Both the position numbers and the translations under genes were made by a program. The notes beneath the pieces were generated by a model. That model was given only the letters and a program-made list of their open reading frames with translations. It had not been told where the DNA came from and ran no database searches. This document shows positions 16,485 to 26,823 of a DNA stretch of 64,000 bases, piece after piece; the first letter of the stretch is position 1; the number at the start of each line of letters is the position of its first letter. Source of the DNA: Sandaracinobacteroides sayramensis (GTDB lineage Bacteria; Pseudomonadota; Alphaproteobacteria; Sphingomonadales; Sphingomonadaceae); NCBI RefSeq assembly GCF_022014495.1, contig NZ_JAKLSQ010000014.1, positions 1-64,000 on the forward strand, given 5' to 3'.

Positions 16485-17258
16485 ATGCTGCGCCTCGAAA
16501 CCGACAGCCGCGGCCTCGCCCGCGTGACGCTCGCCCGGCCGGACAAGCACAACGCGTTTGATGCCGCCACCATCCTCGAACTCACCCGCACCTTCGCGAC
16601 GCTGGGCGAGGACGAAGCCGTGCGTGCCATCCTGCTGACAGGCGAAGGCCCCAGCTTCTGCGCCGGCGGCGACGCGCAATGGATGCGCGAATCCGCCAGC
16701 CTCTCCGAAGAGGAGAACCGCGCCGACGCCATGCGCCTGTCCGACATGCTGGCGACCATCGACAATTGCCCGAAGCCGGTGATGGCGATCGCCCATGGCA
16801 ATGTCTTCGGCGGCGGCGTCGGCCTTATCGCCTGCGCCGACATGGTGGCGGTGAAGCCCGGCGCGCGGTTCCGGCTTTCCGAAGTGCGCCTCGGCCTCAC
16901 GCCGTCCACCATTTCGCCCTTCCTCGTGGCGAAGATGGGCGCCTCCAGCGCCCGGCGCTATTTCCTGACGGCCGAGGATTTCGGCCCGGCCGACGCCATA
17001 GCCATCGGTCTCGCCCATGTCGAGACCGACGACCCGGAAGCGCAGGTGGAAAGCTGGTTCGCCCATCTCCGCCTTGGCGCCCCCGGCGCCATCGCCGAGG
17101 CGAAGGGGCTGGTGCGCGATGTCGCCGGTCGCGCCATTTCCTTCTCGCTCCGCTCCGACACGGCCGACCGGATCGCTGCCCGCCGCGCCTCCGCCGAAGG
17201 CCGCGAGGGGCTGACGGCCTTCCTCGAAAAGCGCAAACCCGATTGGGCCAATTCATGA
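16485..17258 (+). CDS. liuC: Enoyl-CoA hydratase family, probable methylglutaconyl-CoA hydratase
   Basis: A 257-residue crotonase fold with oxyanion-hole segments CAGGDAQWM (residues ~65-73) and AHGNVFGGGVGLIACADM (~104-121). In the operon between the two methylcrotonoyl-CoA carboxylase subunit genes, the expected reaction is hydration of 3-methylglutaconyl-CoA to HMG-CoA. The 3' end overlaps liuD by four bases (ATGA). The family alone does not fix the substrate; the operon context does. Confidence 0.9.
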   Translation: MLRLETDSRGLARVTLARPDKHNAFDAATILELTRTFATLGEDEAVRAILLTGEGPSFCAGGDAQWMRESASLSEEENRADAMRLSDMLATIDNCPKPVMAIAHGNVFGGGVGLIACADMVAVKPGARFRLSEVRLGLTPSTISPFLVAKMGASSARRYFLTAEDFGPADAIAIGLAHVETDDPEAQVESWFAHLRLGAPGAIAEAKGLVRDVAGRAISFSLRSDTADRIAARRASAEGREGLTAFLEKRKPDWANS

Positions 17259-19168
17259 AGAAGCTTCTGATCGCCAACCGTGGCGAAATCGCCTGCCGCA
17301 TCATCCGCACCGCGCGGCGCATGGGCATCGCCACCGTCGCCGTCCATTCCGATGCCGACGCCCAGGCCCTGCATGTGCGCGAGGCGGACGAGGCCGTGCA
17401 CATCGGCCCGGCGCCGGCGCGCGAATCCTATCTGCTGCCGGAAAAGATCCTGGAAGCCGCCCGCCAGACCGGCGCCGACGCCGTCCACCCCGGCTATGGT
17501 TTCCTGTCCGAAAACGCCGATTTCGCCGAGGCCGTGCGCAAGGCCGGGCTGGTCTTCGTCGGCCCCTCCGATCAGGCGATCCGGGTGATGGGCCTGAAGG
17601 ACAGCGCCAAGTCGAAGATGAAGGCGGCCGGCGTTCCCATCACGCCCGGCTATATGGGCGAGGACCAGTCGCTCCCCCGCCTCGAACGCATGGCCGAGAT
17701 GATCGGCTATCCGCTGCTCATCAAGGCGGTGGCGGGCGGCGGCGGCAAGGGCATGCGCCCGGTCAACGCCAAAAGCGAATTCACCGAAGCCCTGCTCGCC
17801 GCCAAGCGCGAGGCGGCGGCCGCCTTCGGCAACGACGGGGTGATGCTGGAAAAGCTGATCACAAGGCCCCGCCATGTGGAGGTGCAGATCTTCGGCGACG
17901 CCCATGGCAATGTCGTCCACCTGTTCGAGCGGGACTGTTCGCTGCAACGCCGCCACCAGAAGGTGATCGAGGAAGCGCCCGCCCCCGGCCTCTCCGCCGA
18001 GCTTCGCCATATCCTCGGCGTCGCCGCCGCCACCGCCGGCCATGCCATCGGCTATGAGAATGCCGGCACCGTCGAGTTCATCCTCGACATGGACGATGTG
18101 GACGAGCACGGCGACCCGAAATTCTACTTCATGGAAATGAACACCCGGCTGCAGGTGGAGCATCCGGTGACGGAAGCCATCACCGGCCAGGATCTGGTGG
18201 AATGGCAGATCCGCGTGGCGCGCGGCGAAATGCTGCCGCTGATGCAGGACGCCATCGAATGCCGGGGCCATGCGGTCGAGGCGCGGCTCTACGCTGAAAA
18301 CCCGGACAAGGGCTTCCTGCCCTCCACCGGCACCCTTACCCGCCTCGCCTTCCCGCCAGCGGCGCGGATCGACACCGGAGTCGTCGAGGGTGCGGACGTG
18401 ACGGTCCACTATGACCCGATGATCGCCAAGGTGATCACCCACGCCCCCACGCGCGAGGAGGCGCTGGCGAAGCTAGTGCAGGCGCTGGACGCGATCGAGG
18501 TAGAGGGCGTCACCACCAACCGCGGCTTCCTTGCCCGGCTCGCGGCCCACCCGGCCTTCATCGCCGGCGAAGTCGACACCGGCTTCATAGCCCGCCACGA
18601 GCCGGAATTGTTCGAGGCGACGGCCGCCCCGCCCGGCGTGGTGGCCGCCGTCGTCGAGAAGCTGGTGGCGCCTCCCGCCGCCGGCACCGGCTTCGCCCAG
18701 CCCTTCCGCCTGAACCTCCCCGCCGTCACCCATGGCGCCCTCTGGACCCCGGACGGAGAGGAGTATCGCTTCACGCGCGGCCCGGACGGCGTGCAGCTTG
18801 GCGGCGAGACCGTCCCGCGCGACGGGCAGGCGACGCTGGTGCCGGTCGACGACGGCTATGAGGCGCGGCTGAAGGGCCGGTCCTGGCGCTTCGCGCTGGA
18901 GAACCCCGGCTGGCAGGGGCACAGCGCCGCGGGCCCCTCCGACGGCAGCATTCTCGCACCGATGCCGGGCAAGGTCATCAGCCTGCACGTGAACCCCGGC
19001 GACAGGGTGGCGGCCGGCGACCGGCTGCTGGTGCTGGAAGCGATGAAGATGGAACACCGCCTGACAGCGCCCTTCGACGCGCGCGTGGAGCAGGTGTCGG
19101 TCGCGGCCGGCGGGCAGGTGGCCGAAGGCGCGCTGCTGATCACGCTTGCGCGCGAGGGCGGGGAATAG
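17255..19168 (+). CDS. liuD: Methylcrotonoyl-CoA carboxylase biotin-containing (alpha) subunit
   Basis: A 637-residue biotin carboxylase. Residues 1-445 carry the ATP-grasp/biotin carboxylase domain ([42 protein letters not shown]). A linker and the C-terminal biotinyl domain follow, with EAMKMEH; the biotinylated Lys is residue 598. ATG 17255 overlaps the liuC stop. It works with LiuB in leucine and isovalerate catabolism, ATP-dependent. Confidence 0.94.
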   Translation: MKKLLIANRGEIACRIIRTARRMGIATVAVHSDADAQALHVREADEAVHIGPAPARESYLLPEKILEAARQTGADAVHPGYGFLSENADFAEAVRKAGLVFVGPSDQAIRVMGLKDSAKSKMKAAGVPITPGYMGEDQSLPRLERMAEMIGYPLLIKAVAGGGGKGMRPVNAKSEFTEALLAAKREAAAAFGNDGVMLEKLITRPRHVEVQIFGDAHGNVVHLFERDCSLQRRHQKVIEEAPAPGLSAELRHILGVAAATAGHAIGYENAGTVEFILDMDDVDEHGDPKFYFMEMNTRLQVEHPVTEAITGQDLVEWQIRVARGEMLPLMQDAIECRGHAVEARLYAENPDKGFLPSTGTLTRLAFPPAARIDTGVVEGADVTVHYDPMIAKVITHAPTREEALAKLVQALDAIEVEGVTTNRGFLARLAAHPAFIAGEVDTGFIARHEPELFEATAAPPGVVAAVVEKLVAPPAAGTGFAQPFRLNLPAVTHGALWTPDGEEYRFTRGPDGVQLGGETVPRDGQATLVPVDDGYEARLKGRSWRFALENPGWQGHSAAGPSDGSILAPMPGKVISLHVNPGDRVAAGDRLLVLEAMKMEHRLTAPFDARVEQVSVAAGGQVAEGALLITLAREGGE

Positions 19169-19178
19169 GGAGAGGGAT

Positions 19179-20339
19179 ATGCTGAACCAGTTGCGCTTCG
19201 ACCATGGCGCGGAATTGCAGATGCTGCGCGAAAGCGTGCGCGCGTTTGCCGAAGCGGAAATCGCCCCGCGCGCCGACCATATCGACCGCGCCAACGAATT
19301 CCCACGCGACCTCTGGCCGAAGCTCGGCGAACTCGGCCTGCACGGAATCACCGTGAAGGAAGAGGATGGCGGCGCCGGCCTCGGCTATCTGGCGCATGTG
19401 ATCGCGGTGGAGGAAATCAGCCGCGCCTCGGCGTCCGTCGGCCTTTCCTATGGCGCCCACTCCAACCTCTGCATCAACCAGATCGCCCGCTGGGGCACGG
19501 CGGCGCAGAAGGCGAAATATCTGCCGAAGCTGATCTCGGGCGAGCATGTCGGCAGCCTCGCCATGTCGGAGCCGGGCGCCGGCTCGGACGTGGTCTCGAT
19601 GCGGCTGCGGGCGGAAAAGCGCAACGGCCGCTATATGCTCAACGGCAACAAATTCTGGATCACCAACGCCCCGCACGCCGACACGCTGGTGGTCTATGGC
19701 AAGACCGACCCCGAGGCCGGGCCGAAAGGCATCACCGCCTTCCTGGTGGAGCGGGGGATGAAAGGCTTCTCCACCGCGCAGAAGCTGGACAAGCTCGGCA
19801 TGCGCGGCTCCGACACGGCGGAGCTGCTGTTCGAGGATTGCGAAATCCCCTTCGAGAATGTGCTGGGCGCGGAAGGGCGCGGCGTGCAGGTGCTGATGTC
19901 GGGCCTCGATTACGAGCGCGTCGTGCTTTGCGGCGGGCCGCTCGGCCTCATGCAGGCGGCGATGGACGTGGTCCTGCCCTATGTCCACGACCGCAAGCAG
20001 TTCGGCCAGCCGATCGGCGAGTTCCAGTTGATGCAGGGCAAGCTCGCCGACATGTATGTCGCCCTCTCCACCAGCCGCGCCTATGTCTACGCCGTCGCCC
20101 AGGCCTGCGACCGGGGCGAGACCGCGCGCAAGGACGCGGCGGGCGCCATTCTCTATTCGGCGGAAAAGGCCACCTGGATGGCGCTGGAGGCGATCCAGGC
20201 GCTGGGCGGCAACGGCTATATCAACGATTATTCCACCGGCCGGCTGCTGCGCGACGCCAAGCTCTATGAAATCGGCGCCGGCACCTCGGAAATCCGCCGC
20301 TACCTGATCGGGCGGGAATTGTTCGCGGAAACCGCCTGA
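19179..20339 (+). CDS. liuA: Isovaleryl-CoA dehydrogenase
   Basis: A 386-residue acyl-CoA dehydrogenase that oxidises isovaleryl-CoA to 3-methylcrotonyl-CoA with FAD. The isovaleryl-CoA dehydrogenase hallmark is the catalytic Glu in LDYERVVL (Glu246), while the MCAD position reads [26 protein letters not shown]-type FAD text is present. ATG 19179 has GGGAGAGGG upstream. It closes the operon, 10 bp after liuD; in many bacteria liuA comes first. liuE (HMG-CoA lyase) and a liuR regulator are not in the window. Confidence 0.93.
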   Translation: MLNQLRFDHGAELQMLRESVRAFAEAEIAPRADHIDRANEFPRDLWPKLGELGLHGITVKEEDGGAGLGYLAHVIAVEEISRASASVGLSYGAHSNLCINQIARWGTAAQKAKYLPKLISGEHVGSLAMSEPGAGSDVVSMRLRAEKRNGRYMLNGNKFWITNAPHADTLVVYGKTDPEAGPKGITAFLVERGMKGFSTAQKLDKLGMRGSDTAELLFEDCEIPFENVLGAEGRGVQVLMSGLDYERVVLCGGPLGLMQAAMDVVLPYVHDRKQFGQPIGEFQLMQGKLADMYVALSTSRAYVYAVAQACDRGETARKDAAGAILYSAEKATWMALEAIQALGGNGYINDYSTGRLLRDAKLYEIGAGTSEIRRYLIGRELFAETA

Positions 20340-20465
20340 ATCCACGCGCTGCTCAACGCCAATCCTGCAGGATTCAGCGAATAAGACGCATTTCGTCGGA
20401 TTTCTCCAATGAAACTGCAATACGCCGGGGCTATTGCCGCAGCGCAACAGAGAAAGGAGAGATCG

Positions 20466-20588
20466 ATGCCGATTCTTGAAGCTCTGCTATCGCTGGACGC
20501 GGGCGAGGCCATTCTGGCGATGGCGGCGCTGACCGTCATCCTGATCGCCAAGTCCCGCCGTGGTCGGGGGCCTTACAGCAGCAACTGA
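20466..20588 (+). CDS. Short membrane protein, 40 residues
   Basis: ATG 20466 follows a strong ribosome-binding site, AAAGGAGAG, five bases upstream. The peptide is an acidic/hydrophobic start (MPILEALLSLDAGE), one transmembrane helix (AILAMAALTVILIA) and a basic tail (KSRRGRGPYSSN), a positive-inside pattern. A perfect 11-bp hairpin follows 17 bases after the stop. No family is recognised. It could be a stress or envelope microprotein; translation is inferred only from the ribosome-binding site and topology. Confidence 0.5.
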   Translation: MPILEALLSLDAGEAILAMAALTVILIAKSRRGRGPYSSN

Positions 20589-20605
20589 AAAGCCTGACGA
20601 TTGCA

Positions 20606-20634
20606 AAGGTGGCTCTGGAAGGGAGAGCCACCTT
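20606..20634 (+). terminator. Strong hairpin after the small membrane ORF
   Basis: AAGGTGGCTCT-GGAAGGG-AGAGCCACCTT is a perfect 11-bp stem with a seven-base loop. The T-run is short (TTG), so it is terminator-like rather than classical. It lies in the gap between the convergent small ORF and fabZ. Confidence 0.6.
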
Positions 20635-20730
20635 GTAGCCGCCCCTTCGTGGGCCTTGCACCCTTCTCTCAGGGCACCCTTCTCTCAGGAAATCGCCCGC
20701 CAGCCATCGGCCAATCCGGCCGCAGGGCAA

Positions 20731-21180
20731 TCAGGCGGGCGGGTCGGCGATCATCGCCGTGAACTTCACCTGCGCGGCCACTTCGCCGTCCACCAGCGCC
20801 CGGCCCTCGAACTTGCAGACGCTGGCGCGGCGCTGCACGAACCGGGCCTCCAGCCGCAGCAGGCAGCCGGGTTCCACCGGCTTGCGGAACTTCGCTTCCT
20901 CGATCGCCATGAAATAGACGAGCTTGCCCGAACCGGCGAGGCCCATGCTTTCCACCGCCAGCACGCCGGCGGCCTGCGCCAGCGCCTCGACGATCAGCAC
21001 GCCCGGCATGATCGGCCGGCCGGGGAAATGCCCCTGGAAGAAGGGCTCGTTGAAGGTCACCGCCTTCAGGGCGGCGATCCGCTCCCCCTCCACCAGCTCC
21101 TCGACACGGTCGACGAGGAGCATGGGGAAACGGTGCGGAAGGCGGGCAAGCACGCCGCCGATATCGAACACGGTCGGCAT
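20731..21180 (-). CDS. fabZ: 3-hydroxyacyl-[acyl-carrier-protein] dehydratase
   Basis: A 149-residue hotdog-fold enzyme with the catalytic His in [12 protein letters not shown] (residue ~50) and Glu in [11 protein letters not shown] (residue ~64). It dehydrates 3-hydroxyacyl-ACP in fatty-acid synthesis. It is last in the bamA cluster, 22 bp from ompH. In LPS-making bacteria lpxD lies between ompH and fabZ and lpxA follows; neither is here. Confidence 0.95.
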   Translation of the reverse strand: MPTVFDIGGVLARLPHRFPMLLVDRVEELVEGERIAALKAVTFNEPFFQGHFPGRPIMPGVLIVEALAQAAGVLAVESMGLAGSGKLVYFMAIEEAKFRKPVEPGCLLRLEARFVQRRASVCKFEGRALVDGEVAAQVKFTAMIADPPA

Positions 21181-21202
21181 GCCTGCCCGCTGTCCGTCCG
21201 GC

Positions 21203-21772
21203 TTACGGCTGCGCCGGGGCGGCCGGCGGCGTGGTGGAAACGCGGGGCAGCTTGGTGTTGAGACGGGTGATCACGTCGTTCGTCACATCGAGCGAAGCCG
21301 AATGCTGCAGCGTCGCGCCTTCGGCCAGCGCGATGGTGGCGCCACGGTCGCGCATCACTTCGGTGATGATCGGGTTGGCCGCGTCGCTGATCTGCTTGAT
21401 CACATATTGCCGCGAACGCTGGATGTCGGATTCCAGCCGGCCCAGCTCCTGCTGCGCCTGCTGCTGCTTCTGCGCGAAGGCCTGGGTGCGCTGCTCCAGC
21501 GCCGGGCCGGCGAGCGACTTGTTGGCCTGGCCGGTCTGGATGGCGTCGGCGTCGGTCTTCAGCTGCGTCTGCAGCGTGGTGGCGCGCGTCTGCAGGTTGG
21601 TGATCTTGGTCTGGATTTCGGTGCCGGCGGTCTTGCCCGCGGCGCTGTCGTTCACGATGCGGTCCATGTCCACGATCACGATCACCGGCGGCGACAGCTT
21701 TTGCGCAGCGGCAGGCACGGTGGCAACGCCCAGCATCAGGGCGGCAGTCGCGATCTTCAGAAGGCTGGTCAT
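21203..21772 (-). CDS. skp: OmpH/Skp-family periplasmic chaperone
   Basis: A 189-residue protein with a signal peptide ([23 protein letters not shown]). The central part, residues ~50-130, is a Gln-rich coiled coil ([24 protein letters not shown]), the Skp tentacle. It holds unfolded outer-membrane proteins in the periplasm for BamA. ATG 21772 overlaps the bamA stop (TGATG), giving translational coupling. The C-terminal Pro/Ala tail is short and variable in the family. Confidence 0.9.
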   Translation of the reverse strand: MTSLLKIATAALMLGVATVPAAAQKLSPPVIVIVDMDRIVNDSAAGKTAGTEIQTKITNLQTRATTLQTQLKTDADAIQTGQANKSLAGPALEQRTQAFAQKQQQAQQELGRLESDIQRSRQYVIKQISDAANPIITEVMRDRGATIALAEGATLQHSASLDVTNDVITRLNTKLPRVSTTPPAAPAQP

Positions 21773-24462
21773 CAGAATTGGGTTCCTACGTTGAACTGGA
21801 AGACTTGCGTCTCGTCGCCTTCGACTTTCCTGAGCACTTTCGCAAGGTCGAAACGGAACGGCCCGAACGGAGAATTCCACGAAACGCCGATTCCGACCGA
21901 AACCCGCGGGCTGGCGCTGTTGCCGGCGGCGAATTCCTTGAAGCCGTAATCGGTATAAGTGCTGAAAGTGGGGTTGCCATCGTCGTCCAGAACCGGATTG
22001 CCGTTGGCGTCCACGATCGGCGTGGTGACGATGGTGGTCGGCTTGTCGATCAGTTGCGGATATTTCACGCTCCACAGCGCGCCGACGTCGACATAGACGG
22101 AGGGGCGGATGCCCATTTCCCGGCCGCTCGAGCCCAGCGGAATCTCCACTTCGGCGCGGGCCAGATAATAGTTGCGGCCGCCGATCGAATCGCTGCCCCA
22201 GCTATCCGGATCCTCGTTCAGATCCTGCTCGACCGCTTCCGTCTCGGGATCGTCGAGGGTGCGGTATTTGCGGATGATGCGCGGCCCCACGCCGCGGATC
22301 TGGAAGCCCCGGAAGCGCGGCTCGCCCAGATAGAAGCGGTCGGTCAGGCGCACATCGTCGCCGCCGAAGCCCATGATATTGCCCGCTTCGCCGCCCATGT
22401 TCAGGACGAAGCCGGCCGGAAGCCGGAAATAGCGGTCGTAGTTCACGCGGGTGCGCCAATATTTCACCGAGCCGCCAAGCCCGGCGAGATCGGTGTTGAG
22501 GATCAGCCGCTGCCCGCGCGACGGCCGCATGCGGTTGTCCAGCGTGTCGTTGACCAGGCTGAAGCCGATCGACGAAGTCACATAGCGGCCAAGCGCGTCG
22601 CAGAGATAATGGCCCGCCGAAATCGGATCGCACTCGCGCACGCCGGTTTCCGGATCGATGGTGTAATATTGGTCGCCGTGCAGATCGACCTTGTCGACCG
22701 ACAGGCCATAGCGAATCTGCGCCTGCCAATATTCGTTGATGGCCGTGCCCGCGCGGATCTGGAAGCCGGTCGTCACCTGCTCGTAGGTGGTGTAGCGCTC
22801 GCCGTTGGTGTTCCAGCTGAAGCTGTTGTAATCGCGGCGGAAGATGTCGAAGCCCATCGCCAGGTTGCGGTCGAACAGATAAGGCTCGGTAAAGCCGACT
22901 TCCACCGACTTCGAGTAAGAGCTGACGTTCGCCGACAGGCGGAGCTGCTGCGCCCGCCCGCGGAAGTTCCGCTCCTCGATCGAGAAGCTGAAGATGAAGC
23001 GCTCGATCGACGAGAAGCCGGCCGACAGTTGCAGCGATCCGGTCGGCCGCTCTTCCACGTCCACCTGCAGCGCCACCTTGTCGGGCGCGGCACCCGGCGC
23101 CTGCTTCACTTCCAGCTTGTCCTGGAAGAAGCCCAGGCTCTGGATCCGGTCGCGCGAGCGCTTCACCTTCACCGAGTTGAAGGCGTCGCCTTCCGCCAGA
23201 CGGAATTCGCGGCGGATCACCTCGTCGCGGGTGCGGGTGTTGCCGTTGATGGTGACGGATTCGACATAGACCCGCGGCGTCTCGTTCACCGCGAAGGTGA
23301 TGTTCATCTCGCGCTTGTCTTTGTCGCGGTCGAAATTCGGGCGCACGTCGGCGAAGGCATAGCCCAGCAGGCCCACCGATTCCGTCAGCCCGTCGATGGT
23401 GTCCTCGACCAGCTTGGCGTTGTACCAGTCGCCCTGCTTCATCGGCAGCAGCCTCTTGAACTGGTCGGCCTTCACGTCGCGGATGTCGCTCACCAGATCG
23501 ACTTCGCCGAACTTGTAGCGCTCCCCTTCCTCGACCACATAGGTGACGATGAAGTCGCGCCGGTCCGGCGTCAGCTCGGCGACGGACGACACCACGCGGA
23601 AATCCGCATAGCCCTGCGTCAGGTAGAATTGCCGCAGCTTCTGCTGGTCATAGGCCAGCCGGTCCGGGTCGTAGGTGTCGTTGGAGGTGAACATCCGCAG
23701 CGGCCGCGCCTGGCGGGTCGCCATTTCGCCGCGCAGTTCCTTGTCGGAGAATTGCTCGTTGCCGATGATGTTGATCTGCCGGACCTTGGATTTCGGGCCT
23801 TCCGAAATCTCGAAGATCAGGTCGACGCGGTTCTGCTCCAGCTGGACGATCTTCGGCTCGACCTTGGCGGCGAAGCGGCCGGACCGGCGATACAGCTCCA
23901 GGATGCGCGCCACATCCGCCCGCGCCCGGCTGCGGGTGAAGATCTGCCTGGGCGCGACCTTGATCTCCTCGCGGATCTTGTCTTCCTTGATGCGCTTGCC
24001 GCCCTCGATCAGCACCCGGTTGATCACCGGATTCTCGCGCACCTCGATGGTGATGTTGCCGTCGCCATCGTCGCGGATCTGCACGTCCGCGAACAATTCC
24101 GTCTCGAACAGGGCCTTCAGCGCCCGGTCGAGCCGCACGCGGTCATAGGTCTCGCCGGCGCGCAGATCGATATAGGAGCGGACGGTATCCGCCTCCAGCC
24201 GCTCGTTGCCGGTGACGTTCAGCGAGCGGATGGTGCGCACCACTTCCGGCGCCGCCGCCGGCTGCGCGGTGGAAGCAGGCTGAGCCGGCGCAGACTGGGC
24301 CGGCGCGGATTGGACGGGCGCGGATTGGGTGGGCGCAGCCTGCGCGAAAGCAGGCGCCTGCGCCATCGCAGCCGACCCCAGCAGCATCGGCAGAGCCGCC
24401 GCGCGCCGAACCCTGATTGACCTCTGGGGGCTACGGCCCGCGGCCGCCTGAGAAATCGTCAC
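21772..24462 (-). CDS. bamA: Outer-membrane protein assembly factor BamA
   Basis: An 896-residue Omp85 protein: signal peptide, an unusual Ala/Pro/Gln/Ser-rich linker (repeats of QSAPAQSAP, residues ~40-72), five POTRA domains (~75-450), then the beta-barrel with the family [13 protein letters not shown] segment and a C-terminal FNVGTQF ending in Phe. It inserts beta-barrel proteins in the outer membrane with BamD (42192-43034). The start appears to be GTG 24462; the next Met is inside the signal peptide. Operon with rseP upstream and ompH downstream. Confidence 0.95.
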   Translation of the reverse strand: MTISQAAAGRSPQRSIRVRRAAALPMLLGSAAMAQAPAFAQAAPTQSAPVQSAPAQSAPAQPASTAQPAAAPEVVRTIRSLNVTGNERLEADTVRSYIDLRAGETYDRVRLDRALKALFETELFADVQIRDDGDGNITIEVRENPVINRVLIEGGKRIKEDKIREEIKVAPRQIFTRSRARADVARILELYRRSGRFAAKVEPKIVQLEQNRVDLIFEISEGPKSKVRQINIIGNEQFSDKELRGEMATRQARPLRMFTSNDTYDPDRLAYDQQKLRQFYLTQGYADFRVVSSVAELTPDRRDFIVTYVVEEGERYKFGEVDLVSDIRDVKADQFKRLLPMKQGDWYNAKLVEDTIDGLTESVGLLGYAFADVRPNFDRDKDKREMNITFAVNETPRVYVESVTINGNTRTRDEVIRREFRLAEGDAFNSVKVKRSRDRIQSLGFFQDKLEVKQAPGAAPDKVALQVDVEERPTGSLQLSAGFSSIERFIFSFSIEERNFRGRAQQLRLSANVSSYSKSVEVGFTEPYLFDRNLAMGFDIFRRDYNSFSWNTNGERYTTYEQVTTGFQIRAGTAINEYWQAQIRYGLSVDKVDLHGDQYYTIDPETGVRECDPISAGHYLCDALGRYVTSSIGFSLVNDTLDNRMRPSRGQRLILNTDLAGLGGSVKYWRTRVNYDRYFRLPAGFVLNMGGEAGNIMGFGGDDVRLTDRFYLGEPRFRGFQIRGVGPRIIRKYRTLDDPETEAVEQDLNEDPDSWGSDSIGGRNYYLARAEVEIPLGSSGREMGIRPSVYVDVGALWSVKYPQLIDKPTTIVTTPIVDANGNPVLDDDGNPTFSTYTDYGFKEFAAGNSASPRVSVGIGVSWNSPFGPFRFDLAKVLRKVEGDETQVFQFNVGTQF

Positions 24463-24488
24463 TGTAAACCTGGTTTCCTGCTACTAGG

Positions 24489-25631
24489 TCAACTGATGAC
24501 GCTTGCCAGCCTGTCCCACAGTCCGACCGATTGCAGGTCGTTCCAGGTCAGAAAGATCATCAGCGACATCAGCAGCGCAAATCCCGACATGAACGCCCAT
24601 TCCTGCACCTTGGGATGGAGCGGCCGACGCCGGACACCCTCAAGCGCGTAGAGGAACAGGTGCCCCCCGTCCAGCATCGGGATTGGCAGCAGGTTGATGA
24701 ACCCGAGGTTTATCGAGACGAGCGCGATGAAGCTGATGAGAGCGGGCAGTCCCAGCGAGGCGCTCTGGCCCGAGAATTGCGCGATCCTCACCGGCCCGCC
24801 CAGGTCCTGCACGTCGCGGCGGCCGGTGATCACCTGCCCGATGGTGTCCCACATCATGCGCACGGTGTCCCAGGTCTCCACCAGCGCCCAGCGGAACGCC
24901 TGCACCGGCCCGTGGCGCACCACCACCAGCTCGCCCGAGCCGATGCCCAGCATGCCGCGCGTGAACTCGTTGCCGAAACGGTCGGTGCTCATCACCACCT
25001 TGGGCAGCACGGTCACCGCCTTGGGCTCGCCGCCGCGCTCCATCTCCAGCTTCACCGGGGTTCCGGGGTTGATGGCGATCACCCGCATCACATCCTCGAA
25101 GCGGTTGACCGTCTGCCCGTCGATGGAAACGAAGCGGTCGCCGGGCTTCAGCCCCGCGCCCGCAGCCGGGCTTCCCTCCATCACCTGGCCCACCACCGGC
25201 GGGGTGATCTGATGGCCATAGGTCATGAAGAAGCCCATGAAGATCAGGATCGCAAAGGCGAAGTTGATCGCCGGCCCGGCCGCCACCACCAGCGACTTCT
25301 GCCACAGCGGCCGGAAATGGAAGAGATCGGCGCGCTCGCTTTCAGATGTCCGCTCGGCCAGAGTCGAATCCGGCTGGCTGGCGCCATTGGCGTCGCCGGC
25401 GAACTTGGCGTAGCCGCCCATCGGGATGCAGCCCAGCTTCCAGCGGGTGCCATTCCTGTCGGTCCAGCCGAATATTTCAGGCCCGAAACCAACGGCGAAG
25501 GCCTCCACCTTGATTCCGAACAGGCGTGCCACGCCATAATGGCCATATTCGTGCACGAACACGAGAATGCCGATGACCAGGGCGAAGACAGCCAATGTGT
25601 AGAAAAGGCCGGGCGAAGCGAGTGTTTCCAT
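24489..25631 (-). CDS. rseP: Site-2 protease RseP (M50 zinc metalloprotease)
   Basis: A 380-residue inner-membrane protease with HEYGH (His27, Glu28, His31) in the first membrane helix, a PDZ domain near residues 130-210 (GSPAAGAGLKPGDRFVSIDG) and the third ligand region NLLPIPMLDGGHLF in a late helix. It cleaves membrane-embedded anti-sigma factors and signal peptides. ATG 25631 is chosen; a TTG at 25667 would give 12 more residues and overlap dxr. One PDZ domain rather than two, as usual in Alphaproteobacteria. Confidence 0.94.
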   Translation of the reverse strand: METLASPGLFYTLAVFALVIGILVFVHEYGHYGVARLFGIKVEAFAVGFGPEIFGWTDRNGTRWKLGCIPMGGYAKFAGDANGASQPDSTLAERTSESERADLFHFRPLWQKSLVVAAGPAINFAFAILIFMGFFMTYGHQITPPVVGQVMEGSPAAGAGLKPGDRFVSIDGQTVNRFEDVMRVIAINPGTPVKLEMERGGEPKAVTVLPKVVMSTDRFGNEFTRGMLGIGSGELVVVRHGPVQAFRWALVETWDTVRMMWDTIGQVITGRRDVQDLGGPVRIAQFSGQSASLGLPALISFIALVSINLGFINLLPIPMLDGGHLFLYALEGVRRRPLHPKVQEWAFMSGFALLMSLMIFLTWNDLQSVGLWDRLASVIS

Positions 25632-25641
25632 GATGAAATAC

Positions 25642-26823
25642 TTATCCCGATGCGTGCTGCGCTGCAAACCGGCTTACATGGTTAAGATAAACAAACTGTT
25701 GCGCAGATGAACGGGCGGCGGCGTCCGCCGCGTCGACATCGGCCAGCGTTTCCGGGCGGCGCGGGCGGATGGCGGCCAGCGTCTCCCCCACCACATCGGC
25801 GATCGCCAGGAAGGGAATCTTCTCTTCCAGGAAGGCCGCCACCGCCACTTCGTTCGCGGCGTTCAGCACGCAGGGGCGGCAGAGGCCGTCGGCCAGCGCC
25901 GCTTCCGCCAGCGCCAGCGCCGGGAAGCGCTCGCGGTCGGCCTCCTCGAACTCCAGCCGGCCGATCGCCGCCAGGTTCAGCCGCTCGACCGGGGTGGCGA
26001 TCCGCTCCGGCCAGGCCAGCGCATGGGCGATGGGCACGCGCATGTCGGCCGGCCCGAGCTGCGCCAGCACCGAGCCGTCCACATATTCCACCAGCCCGTG
26101 CACCAGGCTTTGCGGATGCACCAGCACCCCCAATTGCTCCGGGCTCAGGCCGAACAGGTGCCAGGCCTCGATCAGCTCCAGCCCCTTGTTCATGAGGGTG
26201 GCGGAATCGACCGAGATCTTCGCCCCCATCGACCAGGTCGGATGCTTCACCGCTTCCGCCGGAGTCACCCCCTGCATCCGCTCGCGCGACCAGCAGCGGA
26301 ACGGCCCGCCGGAGGCCGTCAGCACGATTCGCCGCACCCGCTCGCGCGATTCCAGCACCTGGAAGATGGCGTTATGCTCGCTGTCGATCGGCAGCAGCGT
26401 CGCGCCGGAACGGGCGGCGGCGGCCGTCATCAGATGCCCGGCGCAGACCAGCGCCTCCTTGTTGGCCAGCGCCACCGAAATGCCGGCCTCCAGCGCCGCC
26501 AGCGTCGGCGGCAGGCCGGCGGCGCCGACGATCGCCGCCACCACCAGATCGGCCTCCATCCGCGCCGCCTCCACCAGCGCCGCCGGCCCGGCGGAAACGG
26601 CGATCCCGGTGCCGGTGAGCGCCGCCTTCAGCTCGGCATAGGCCGCTTCATCGGCGATCACCGCCGCCCGGGCGCGGTGCGCCACCGCCAGTTCCGCCAG
26701 CCGGCGCCAGTCGCGCCCGGCGGTCAGCGCCACCACTTCGAAGCGCTCGGGGTTGCGCGCCACCAGATCCAGGGTGGAGGCGCCCACGGAGCCCGTCGCC
26801 CCCAGAATCGTCAAGCGTTTCAA
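25642..26823 (-). CDS. dxr: 1-deoxy-D-xylulose 5-phosphate reductoisomerase
   Basis: A 393-residue NADPH enzyme of the MEP isoprenoid pathway. N-terminal LTILGATGSVGASTLDL binds NADPH; PIDSEHNAIFQ near residue 145 supplies metal ligands; KISVDSATLMNKGLE is also typical. The start is probably TTG 26823: GGGAGG lies seven bases upstream, the protein then opens LKRLTILG as in relatives, and TTGA overlaps the cdsA stop. ATG 26838 is possible but lacks a ribosome-binding site. Confidence 0.94.
   Translation of the reverse strand: MKRLTILGATGSVGASTLDLVARNPERFEVVALTAGRDWRRLAELAVAHRARAAVIADEAAYAELKAALTGTGIAVSAGPAALVEAARMEADLVVAAIVGAAGLPPTLAALEAGISVALANKEALVCAGHLMTAAAARSGATLLPIDSEHNAIFQVLESRERVRRIVLTASGGPFRCWSRERMQGVTPAEAVKHPTWSMGAKISVDSATLMNKGLELIEAWHLFGLSPEQLGVLVHPQSLVHGLVEYVDGSVLAQLGPADMRVPIAHALAWPERIATPVERLNLAAIGRLEFEEADRERFPALALAEAALADGLCRPCVLNAANEVAVAAFLEEKIPFLAIADVVGETLAAIRPRRPETLADVDAADAAARSSAQQFVYLNHVSRFAAQHASG

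Noticed and set aside
21778-24420. Long plus-strand frame antisense to bamA
   Set aside because: Shadow of BamA codons; composition gives repetitive Arg/His/Ala/Val text without family features.
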